Of a DNA stretch of 64,000 nucleotides, positions 46,410 through 54,400 are shown piece after piece. The stretch covers positions 744,001 to 808,000 of the forward strand of contig NZ_WPNZ01000001.1 of the NCBI RefSeq assembly GCF_009755605.1. The letters are read 5' to 3'. The DNA comes from Streptomyces typhae. GTDB taxonomy: Bacteria; Actinomycetota; Actinomycetes; Streptomycetales; Streptomycetaceae. Made by a program: the position numbers and the translations under genes. The notes under the pieces were generated by a model, which ran no database searches, was not told the DNA's origin, and saw nothing but the letters and a program-made list of their open reading frames with translations. Numbering within the stretch: the first letter of the stretch is position 1; the number at the start of each line of letters is the position of its first letter.

Positions 46410-47255
46410 CTACGCCGACGCCGCGGCTGCGAGCAGTTCGTCCTTCTCCGGCAGGAGGTCCGCGAGCTTGTCCCAGACCTCGCCCGCGCTGGAGCGGACG
46501 AGCCGCAGCGTGCTCCCGGGACCGACCTGGCCCTCCTGGATCGGCTCCTCGGGCTGAACCCGCAGCCAGTACCCGTGGACCCCGCAGTCCCACACCGCTA
46601 TGGAGCGCACCGACTGGGCGTTCTCCGCGCCCCATGCCGTGGTCATGCGCCACGTGGCGTCGAGGTTCAGCGTCAGGTCGACGAGCGCGGTCAGCTCGGG
46701 CTCGGCGAGGTCGCCGGCTGCCGCGGAGAGTGCGGTACGGGCCACGTCCCGCAGGTCCGCGTGCTCGTCGGTGACGTCTTCCAGGGCGGCGAAGAGGGCG
46801 TCGAGCGCGCCCATGGTCGAGGTGATGGACGTGACCGAGACGCTTGCGGAGTTCTCGGCGGCCGCCCGCTCCTCCCGCCGCAGCTTGACCTTGCGGGCCA
46901 TCTCCCACACCAGGGTCCCCGGCTCGATCGGCACGTACTCCGACTCCTCCTCGCCCGGCCAGGCGTCGTGCGAGAACACGGCGTCCTGCCCCACGACCAG
47001 GCCGTGGGCGAGGGACCCGTGCTGCCCGGTCACCTCCGCCTGGATCATCACGAGCGGCCGCGCCAGGGCCGTCAGGAACTCCCGGAGAAGCGGGGACAGC
47101 TCCCCCTCCGGCCCCACCAGGCCGATCTGCTGCAACTCACCGAGCGAGTGGTACAGCTCGGCGGGCGGGGTCTCCTTGTCCAGGAGGTGGGCGAAGACGG
47201 CGAGGTGGCGTTCGGCGAACTTGAAACGGCCGCGGGAGCTGTCGAAGGAAGGCAT
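46410..47255 (-). CDS. EspG-like helper protein candidate, module copy A
   Basis: A 281-residue protein without signal or helix, related along its length to that at 49313-50125. Strongly shared pieces: HDAWPGEEESEYVP (copy B HEAWPGEAESEYVP), STMGALDAL (STMGVLDAI) and AVWDCGVHGYWLR followed by EPIQEGQVG. The alternating beta and helix layout and the place directly before a type VII-like effector gene recall EspG secretion chaperones, but no sequence match can be claimed. It likely holds the effector before export. Confidence 0.55.
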   Translation of the reverse strand: MPSFDSSRGRFKFAERHLAVFAHLLDKETPPAELYHSLGELQQIGLVGPEGELSPLLREFLTALARPLVMIQAEVTGQHGSLAHGLVVGQDAVFSHDAWPGEEESEYVPIEPGTLVWEMARKVKLRREERAAAENSASVSVTSITSTMGALDALFAALEDVTDEHADLRDVARTALSAAAGDLAEPELTALVDLTLNLDATWRMTTAWGAENAQSVRSIAVWDCGVHGYWLRVQPEEPIQEGQVGPGSTLRLVRSSAGEVWDKLADLLPEKDELLAAAASA

Positions 47256-47384
47256 GCGGATCAGTGTCGCCTACACTGATTCGCTATCGCGCAGGGGGGA
47301 GCAGGGGGAGCGGCCATCCCCGCGATGGGCGACCGGCGTGCGCGCGGCCTCAGCCTCGACCTAGGGCGCCCGCAGCCCTCGACG

Positions 47385-47972
47385 CTACGACAGCCTGTCC
47401 ATGAACCTTCCCGGCGCCGAGACCAACGCGCCGCGCAATGAGAGGTTTCGCGCGTACACGCCCTCGAACAGGATGGCGATACTGATGTCCACCGAGTCGG
47501 CCGCACCCTGGACGCTGCCCGAGATCACGTTGGGATCCCTCCAACTGGAGCGCTCCATATCGACCCTTGCTTCATCACGCATCAGCGCGTGATGCCGCTT
47601 GTCCTGCTTCTCCACATAGGTGTACTCACGCCCGACGGCCCAGATGCGAAGCCCCCGTTCCTCCTTGCCCGTCCCCCAGGACTTCCTGGAGAAGGCGGCG
47701 TCACGTCCGGCGACGCGCAACTTCCCACGGGCGAGCCTCGGCCTTCCGGAGTACGGCCACCCGACGAATGACGACGGTGGGATGCTGTCGCCCGTCACCA
47801 GCGCACCGATATGCGTCGTCCGATCCTGGACATGGACCAGCTCCAGCGCCGGGACAACAAGTTCCACGGCCCCAAGGCCGCTCACCTCACCGCCCCAGAA
47901 AGAAATACGCTCCCGCGGACTCGCGTGTCCGGTGGAATACCTGTGCCGTAGTTCAAACGAAGATGCGCCCAT
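47385..47972 (-). CDS. Third-gene module protein, copy B (unknown, T7SS-associated)
   Basis: A 195-residue relative of the protein at 44411. It follows the module B effector gene by 30 bases on the same strand. C-terminal block GSVQGAADSVDISIAILFEG matches copy A; a charged middle (EYTYVEKQDKRHHALMRDEA) is particular to this copy. ATG 47972 has AGGCAGGT in front. As the effector-following gene it could be an immunity protein, though it could also be secreted with the effector. Confidence 0.6.
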   Translation of the reverse strand: MGASSFELRHRYSTGHASPRERISFWGGEVSGLGAVELVVPALELVHVQDRTTHIGALVTGDSIPPSSFVGWPYSGRPRLARGKLRVAGRDAAFSRKSWGTGKEERGLRIWAVGREYTYVEKQDKRHHALMRDEARVDMERSSWRDPNVISGSVQGAADSVDISIAILFEGVYARNLSLRGALVSAPGRFMDRLS

Positions 47973-48002
47973 ACCTGCCTGCTCGCCTTTCCCGTGCCGC
48001 GG

Positions 48003-49241
48003 TCAGTCGAAGGGGTTCAGCCCGCTTACCAATTTCTTGCCGCCCTCCTTGAGCTTGTCCACACCCTCCCCGACCTTCTTGCCCGCCCAGCGTCCGGCAT
48101 CGGCGACCTTGCCGGGGAACTTCTTCACCTTGTCCCAGTTGTCGATGATGGAGGACACCCCGTAAACGGCTCCTGTCACCGCGGCTGCTCCGAGGGTCCA
48201 AGGAGTGGGCGCGACCATCGCAGCGGTCAGCGAGGCATTGAAGAGCGTGCCGGACACGTCGGACACGTATCCGGCCTTGTCCCGCTTGAATGCCTCGACG
48301 GGATTTCCTTGCTGTACGACGTCGAACGCGCCCATGGCCGTCGACACCACACCGCCGCCGACACCGGCGACCCGCCAGAAGCCACCCGTACGGAGAGCGG
48401 TGCCGGCTCCGGTCGTGAAGGCGGCAAGCCTTCCTGCGCCACCGATCCGCTGCAGATTGGACGCGTTCTTGCCCACCTTGAGAAGGTTGGCCTCCCAAGC
48501 CCACCGCTTGCCGTCCAGGATCGCGAGGCTGTTCTTGCCCGCAAGCGCATCGAGAATCGGCGCGGGAATCCTGGCCCCGATCCTGGCTCCCATCCTGACG
48601 ACACTCGCCGGAGTGAACTTGGACGGTGACTGCCCGCGGAGAAGCTGCGAAAGCGTGGTGCCGGGCGCCTTGAGAAATTCTCCATGCTTGAAATGCTTGA
48701 TGAGTTTCATCGTGCCGAGAACCGACATCTTGAACACTTGCGGCATGGTCGAGGCCAGCGCCGTCAACTCGATGTAGTCGCTGACTACTTCGCCCGCGTT
48801 CTTGTTGTTCGTGACCTTAGCGACGGCCTCACCCTTGATCCTGGTCAACCAGTCATTGAGCGTCTCGCCGTCCTGTCGTTTCAGCCAGCCAGGATCGAAT
48901 TTGTCGCCGTTGGCCACGGAAGCGTTCGCGATGAGCATCGTGTCCGGTGGCAGGTCCACGCCCTTCAGCTGCTCGGGCGTAAAACCCGCATACAACGCGG
49001 CTGCCAGCGGGTCGCCGTCGCCCGCCCGGATGATGGCTGCCCGCTTCCGCAGGTCCGGCGCCGTCTTCGTCACCCATGACGTCATCGGGCTGATGGGTGC
49101 GAGCTTGTCCCGTACACCCAGGTTCGAGGCGCGTGTGAACGCCTCGTCCAGGCGGTCCTGCAAATTACCTCTGCCATCGATCAGCTTGGCGAGCTGCTCG
49201 AGGTCCGTCGGTTTGGCGAGGCGCATGGAGTCGTCGGTCAC
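48003..49241 (-). CDS. Putative T7SS-associated effector, module copy B
   Basis: A 412-residue paralogue of the protein at 45092. The first 70 residues are nearly the same (LIDGRGNLQDRLDEAFTRAS, SWVTKTAPDLRKRA); the middle differs most, including an insert around KGVDLPPDTMLIANASVANG; the C-terminal Ala/Gly-rich hydrophobic part and basic Lys-rich tail (GKKVGEGVDKLKEGGKKL) are conserved in kind. Conserved ends with a variable centre is what diversifying selection on an effector would give. The GTG at 49241 lies after GGGGGACAA. Confidence 0.6.
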   Translation of the reverse strand: MTDDSMRLAKPTDLEQLAKLIDGRGNLQDRLDEAFTRASNLGVRDKLAPISPMTSWVTKTAPDLRKRAAIIRAGDGDPLAAALYAGFTPEQLKGVDLPPDTMLIANASVANGDKFDPGWLKRQDGETLNDWLTRIKGEAVAKVTNNKNAGEVVSDYIELTALASTMPQVFKMSVLGTMKLIKHFKHGEFLKAPGTTLSQLLRGQSPSKFTPASVVRMGARIGARIPAPILDALAGKNSLAILDGKRWAWEANLLKVGKNASNLQRIGGAGRLAAFTTGAGTALRTGGFWRVAGVGGGVVSTAMGAFDVVQQGNPVEAFKRDKAGYVSDVSGTLFNASLTAAMVAPTPWTLGAAAVTGAVYGVSSIIDNWDKVKKFPGKVADAGRWAGKKVGEGVDKLKEGGKKLVSGLNPFD

Positions 49242-49312
49242 TTGTCCCCCTGAGTCCGACTCGACTTGATCGCGGTTGCTGGTTCGGCTCCCACTCGGAT
49301 GGCTGCCGGGTT

Positions 49313-50125
49313 CTAGGAAGCCGATGCGGGCGCGTCGACGAGGAGCTGGTCCTGATCGGGCAGAAGGTCCGTGATGCGCCCCCAGATCTCCTTGGCCGTG
49401 ACACGGCGTACTTTGAGCTCACTGCTCGCATCGACCTGACCCTCCTGGATCGGCTCAGCCGGAAGCTCCCGTACCCAGTAGCCCTCCAGGCCGCAGTCCC
49501 AGACAGCGAGGCCGGCCAAGCCGAGGTCGTCCGGCCGCGCCTCATTCCTGGGCCAGACCACGGTCATCCGCCACATGCAGTTGAGTTGCGCCAAGATCTC
49601 CGTCAAGCGGGGCGGTGCGTTCACTGCTTCGGTGATGGCGTCGGTTTCCTCGGCGCCCTCGGACTCCATGCGGTCGACGATCGCGTCGAGGACGCCCATC
49701 GTCGAGACGATCTCCTCGCCGACGGCCTCGGCGTCGGTGTCGTCCTGATGCAGGTCCACCATTCGGGACAGCTCGAAGACCAGCATCTCGGGTTGGACCG
49801 GGACGTACTCCGACTCCGCCTCCCCCGGCCATGCCTCGTGGGCGAAGACGAACTCATTACCGACGACGGCACCACTGGTGGACACGCCATGCCGCCCTGT
49901 CAGTTCCACGCGGGCGATGACATGCGGCTCCAGCAAGGTGGAGACAAGCGGGAAGAGTTCGGAGGCGATCTTGTCGTCGTCGTCGAGGATTCCTGCGGAC
50001 CGCAGTTGCGAGCGCGCCTCCCCCAACTCCCCCGGCACCTCCCCCTCCTCCACCAGCAGCCCCAGCACACTGATGTGCGCGTCCGACAGCCGCAGCCGTC
50101 GCCGGGTCGGATCCATGGCAGGCAT
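49313..50125 (-). CDS. EspG-like helper protein candidate, module copy B
   Basis: A 270-residue paralogue of the protein at 46410 with the same conserved blocks and similar length. AGGGAG seven bases before ATG 50125 sets the start. It is the first gene of module B, 12 bases after the end of the DUF3093-like gene, so the four genes from 50610 down to 47385 may be one transcript. Confidence 0.55.
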   Translation of the reverse strand: MPAMDPTRRRLRLSDAHISVLGLLVEEGEVPGELGEARSQLRSAGILDDDDKIASELFPLVSTLLEPHVIARVELTGRHGVSTSGAVVGNEFVFAHEAWPGEAESEYVPVQPEMLVFELSRMVDLHQDDTDAEAVGEEIVSTMGVLDAIVDRMESEGAEETDAITEAVNAPPRLTEILAQLNCMWRMTVVWPRNEARPDDLGLAGLAVWDCGLEGYWVRELPAEPIQEGQVDASSELKVRRVTAKEIWGRITDLLPDQDQLLVDAPASAS

Positions 50126-50136
50126 CTTCGTACTCC

Positions 50137-50610
50137 CTAGAGGTGGTGGTGGTGGGGGGCGGCGGCGGTCGCCCGGGACAGGGCGGTGAGGAAGGCGGTC
50201 CGGTCGCGGGTGGCGATGGTGAGGTGTTCGCCGCCGCGGGTGGCGAGCACCACGCCGTCCATGCCCAGCGGCACACCCCAGGCCCCGCCGACGAGCCGCG
50301 CGGGGCGGCCAGGGTCCGGCGCGGTCCCGGTCAGGGCCGCCCGCACGGAGCCGGGGTCGAGCGTGTCCAGCGGGAGGCGTTCACGGCCCACCCGCAGGGT
50401 CCGCGCGTCCAGGTCGATGCGGTGGTGGACCAGCTTCGACAACGGGACGGCGAGGCAGCCCCCGAGAGGCAGCAAGAACAGCGCGCCCAGGCCGAGCCAG
50501 ACACCGAGGTCGTCGGGCAGCGCGCCCACGCCCATGTACGCCATACCGGCAAGGTAGGTCACCACGCATATGACCGACCACGTTTTCGCGGGCCTCTCCA
50601 CGTAATACAT
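50137..50610 (-). CDS. Two-helix membrane protein, DUF3093-like
   Basis: A 157-residue membrane protein. Two helices near 10-30 and 35-55 are followed by a PH-like beta region (HHRIDLDARTLRVGRERLPLD, VLATRGGEHLTIATRDRTAF). The lead YVERPAKTW and this layout recall the actinobacterial DUF3093 family. It ends in a natural run of four His. ATG 50610 has GAGGATGC in front. Its upstream region is a 13-bp minisatellite. The link to the type VII genes is only by place. Confidence 0.6.
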   Translation of the reverse strand: MYYVERPAKTWSVICVVTYLAGMAYMGVGALPDDLGVWLGLGALFLLPLGGCLAVPLSKLVHHRIDLDARTLRVGRERLPLDTLDPGSVRAALTGTAPDPGRPARLVGGAWGVPLGMDGVVLATRGGEHLTIATRDRTAFLTALSRATAAAPHHHHL

Positions 50611-50615
50611 GCATC

Positions 50616-50680
50616 CTCACCGCTGGTTCTCACCGCTGGTTCTCACCGTTGGTTCTCGCCGCTTGTTCTCGCCGCTGGTT
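50616..50680. repeat. 13-bp tandem repeat, 5 copies
   Basis: CTCACCGCTGGTT as unit at 50616, 50629, 50642, 50655 and 50668; copies 3-5 have one or two changes. It lies directly upstream of the DUF3093-like start codon, covering its ribosome site region and promoter spacing. Confidence 0.92.
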
Positions 50681-51015
50681 ATGGGGCGTGTCCGAGTGGT
50701 TGACGCTATCCATGCGTCCCGCAGTTCCGCCAATGGTGATATGCGGTCAAGTGCCCCATAGCAGGCAACTCACTGCGGGTGCCAGCGTGAGAATGCCTAC
50801 TCGATACCGACGCACCGGGCATTGCGGGAGCAATTGAATCGGAGCGGGACGGGAATTCTTTCTTCCGCCGTCCCGCCACCGTCCCGCACTTCGACACCCC
50901 CGAGCGCCCCTGAGTACTCTCGTCCCAGGACTGGCCACGAACGCGGGCGTCCGGGGGCAGGCCCCCGCCGCGCCAGGCGGGCCGGCGACGACAGTTCAAC
51001 GGGGAGGTAGTCGAG
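50681..51015. other. Divergent promoter region of the WXG100-EssC genes
   Basis: About 335 bases between the membrane-protein gene and the WXG100 gene. Open frames on the minus strand over this part (to 51443) run against the WXG100 gene and are shadows. A GGGGAGG ribosome site lies nine bases before the WXG100 start. GGGGGCAGGCCCCC near 50950 can form a small hairpin. No clear promoter hexamers were found. Confidence 0.4.
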
Positions 51016-51276
51016 GTGGCGGATCCAGAGCTTGCGGAACAGACGAAAAGGGCTTCCCAGTTGCGGAGCCTCGCGGACCACATCGAGGATCTGCCGAAGG
51101 CCACGCGCGACTTCTCGACCCAGCAGATGAAGTCATGGGCCGGGCCGCACGCCGACGATGTGCGCGGCGACCTGAAGAGCTGGAAGACCAAATGCGAGAA
51201 CGTCGCGGAGGCGCTGCGCGATGTCGCCCGCAGCTGCGACCAGGCGGTCAAGGACGCGAAGAAGGACAAGAAGTAG
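51016..51276 (+). CDS. WXG100 family protein (EsxA-like)
   Basis: An 86-residue helical hairpin protein of the type VII secreted class. The turn motif is Trp-Ala-Gly at residues 41-43 (KSWAGPHADDVRG), flanked by two amphipathic helices; the tail is very basic (KDAKKDKK). GTG 51016 follows GGGGAGG. It sits 172 bases before the EssC-like ATPase gene in the same direction, the classic esx-essC pairing. It would be the substrate or gating partner of that ATPase. Confidence 0.85.
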   Translation: MADPELAEQTKRASQLRSLADHIEDLPKATRDFSTQQMKSWAGPHADDVRGDLKSWKTKCENVAEALRDVARSCDQAVKDAKKDKK

Positions 51277-51300
51277 CGACGCAACAGCGAAGGCGACGCA

Positions 51301-51384
51301 GCGCAAGCGGAGCAGCGCAGTCGGAGCAGCGCAAGCGGAGCAGCGCAGTCGGACCAGCGCAAGCGGAGCAGCGCAAGCGGAGCA
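51301..51384. repeat. 14-bp tandem repeat, 6 copies
   Basis: Unit GCGCAAGCGGAGCA (alternate form GCGCAGTCGGAGCA) at 51301, 51315, 51329, 51343, 51357 and 51371, in the gap between the WXG100 and EssC genes. Not a multiple of three and outside any coding frame; it may affect the coupling of the two genes or transcript stability. Confidence 0.92.
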
Positions 51385-51448
51385 GCAAGGGGCGAGCGGG
51401 CCGGGGGGCCGGGCGTCGCCGCGTCGAGGGCCGAGAGGAACACGCAGC

Positions 51449-54400
51449 ATGCAGGTCATGGTGACCGCCGTACGGGAGGGCGTCGCCCCGCAGGACGTCC
51501 TGCTGACCGTGGAGGACGACGCGACGGTCGCCGACGCGGCGGCCTGTCTCACCGTCGCGGCCGACACGAGCAACGTGGTCACGGGACGCTTCCCCGCCTC
51601 CCTCGGCGGTAAGGGCCACGGCGGTAAGGGCCACGGCGACAAGTGCCACGGCGACAAGGGCCCTGGCGGCAAGGGCCATGAGGACCCGCTGGGGCCCAAG
51701 GCCTCCGGGCTGTGGGTGGACGGGACCCTGCACGACCCCGCCGCCCTCGCCTCCACGGCCCTGCGCGACGGTGTCCGCGTCACCGCGGACGACTCCATCG
51801 GCCCCTTCCTGCGGGCGGGCGAACCGGTCGGCCGCTTCGAGCTGCGCGTGTGCGGCGGCCCGGACACCGGCCGCGTCACCCGCGTCCAGGCGGGCACCGT
51901 GAGCGTCGGCACCGACGCCTCCTGCACGCTGCCCGTCGCCGACCCGACCGTCCCCGGCCTCGCCTTCCGCCTCGCCGTGGGCGTCGACGGCAGTGTCACG
52001 CTCCGCCCCCAGGACGGCGTGCCGCTGACCCTGGACGACACGCCCGTGACCGCCGACTGCCCCTGGCCCGCGGGCCTGCTGCTCGCGGTCGGCGACACCC
52101 GGGTGATCCTCGCCGAGACGCAGGCGCCCGACGCCCACCTCGCGCCCACCGACGACGGCGGCTACGCCTACAACCGCCCGCCCCGCTTCTCCCCGCTGCG
52201 GCAGCGCCCGCGGGTGACGGTGCCCGCGGAGCCCGTGAAGGGCGAGGGCCCCCGGCTCCAGCTGATCACGTCGTTCATACCGGCCCTGTTCGGTCTGAGC
52301 ATGTACTTCATGACCCGGCAGGTCTACACGCTGCTCTTCTGCGCGATGAGCCCGCTGATGATGCTCGGGTACTGGTTCAGCGAGGCCCGCCACCAGCGCA
52401 AGAAGTACAAGCAGGACGTCAAGGAGTACAAGCGGGCGTGCGTCGCGTACGAGGCGCAGGTCACCGAGTTGGGCAAGGCCGACCAGCAGGCCCGCCGCGC
52501 CGCCCACCCCGACCCCGCCGAGCTCCTGCTGTACGCGACCGGGCCGCGCCGACGCCTCTGGGAGCGCAGGATCGTCGACCCCGACGTCCTCCAGCTGCGG
52601 GTGGGCCTCGCCACGCTGCCCGCGGAGATCGAGCTGCGGGCCGCCAAGAGCAGCAGCTTCGACGAACCGCCGGAACCCCCCGTCGTCGCCGACGTCCCCG
52701 TCACCCTGCCGCTGCCCGACCTTGGCGTCATCGGTGTGGCGGGACGGCGCGACCTCGGCCTCGCCGTGTCCCGCTGGCTGCTCGCCCAGGCCACCGGGCT
52801 GCACAGCCCGCGCGACCTCTCCCTCGTCGTGCTCTCCGCGGCCGCCGACGCCCGGGACGCCTGGGACTGGGCGCACTGGCTGCCGCACACCGCGCCGCAG
52901 CAGGGCCAGGACTGCATGTCCCTGGTCGGCTCCGAGCCCGAGGTCGTGGGCCGCCGCATCCAGGAGCTCCTCGCCGAGCTGGAGCGCCGCAAGGCGAGCG
53001 CCAACGACTTCGGCGCCGCGAACCGGCTGCGCCCCGACCCGTTCGTACTCGTACTCCTCGACGGCGCGCGGCTGCTCCGGCGCATGCCGGGCGTTCCGCA
53101 GCTGCTCCAGGAGGGCCCGCAGCACGGCATCTTCGCGGTGTGCGTCGACGAGGACGACCGGCTGCTCCCCGAGGAGTGCAAGGCCGCCGTCATCGGACTG
53201 CACGAGCAGCCGCACCACGTACGCGTCAGCGGCGGCGGCCTCGAACACGTCGGTGACGTCCTCGCCGACCAGGTGTCCGGCGCCTGGTGCGAGCTTCTGA
53301 CCCGGTCCCTGGCCCCGGTGCGCGACGTCAGCCAGGACGACGCCGACGCCGCCCTGCCGACGGCCGCCCGGCTGCTGTCGCTGCTCGGCATGCCGGACCC
53401 CACGGGCGCCGACGTCGCCGGCGTCTGGCGCCAGGGCGGCTCCACCACGGCCGCGCCCATCGGCGTCGCCGCCGACGGGCCCTTCGTCCTGGACATCCGC
53501 AGGGACGGGCCGCACGCCCTGGTCGCGGGCACCACCGGCGCGGGCAAGTCCGAGCTGCTCCAGACGATCATCGCCTCGCTGGCCCTCGCCAACCGCCCGG
53601 ACGCCCTGAACTTCGTCCTCATCGACTACAAGGGCGGCAGCGCCTTCCAGGACTGCGCCCAGCTCCCGCACACCGTCGGCATGGTCAGCGACCTCGACGC
53701 CCATCTGACGGAGCGCGCCCTCGCCTCCCTCGCCGCCGAGCTGCGGCGGCGCGAGGAGATCCTCTTCGACACGGGCACCAAGGATCTGGAGGACTACAAC
53801 GACACCCGCAGGATCCGCCCGGAGCTCGCACCGATGCCCCGGCTCGTCCTGATCATCGACGAGTTCGCCTCGCTGGTCGCCGAACTCCCCGACTTCATCG
53901 CGGGCCTCGTCGACATCGCCCGCCGCGGCCGGTCCCTCGGCGTCCACCTCATCCTGGCCACGCAGCGGCCCGCCGGTGTCGTGAGCGCCGACATCCGCGC
54001 CAACACCAACCTGCGCATCGCGCTGCGCGTGACCGACGGCGGCGAGTCCTCCGACGTGATCGACGCGCCGGACGCCGGTGCCATCGCCAAGTCCACGCCC
54101 GGACGCGCCTACGTACGCTCCGGCGCCCAGTCGCTCGTCGCCGTGCAGTCGGCGCGTATCGGTGGCCGCAGGCCCAGCAACGACGCCGACCGGCCGAAGG
54201 CGACCGCGTTTCCCGTGGACTGGGCCGCGTTCGGCCGCCCGGCCCCGCGCATCGCGTCGAACGACGACGACGGGACGCTGGTCACCGACCTGAGCGTCCT
54301 GGTCGGCGCCATCCGTGCGGGCGCCGAGCTGATGGGTTTCGGCGAGCAGCACAGCCCCTGGCTGCCGCCGCTGCCGGACCTGCTGTGGCTCGGCGAACTC

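Noticed and set aside
50137..50160. A vector-derived His tag at the end of the DUF3093-like protein
   Set aside because: The four His are followed by Leu and the natural stop within chromosomal sequence; chance low complexity is enough.
50706..51443. A 245-codon minus frame over the WXG100 gene
   Set aside because: It runs against the WXG100 gene and through the 14-bp array, is Ala/Arg/Ser-rich and has no recognisable product.
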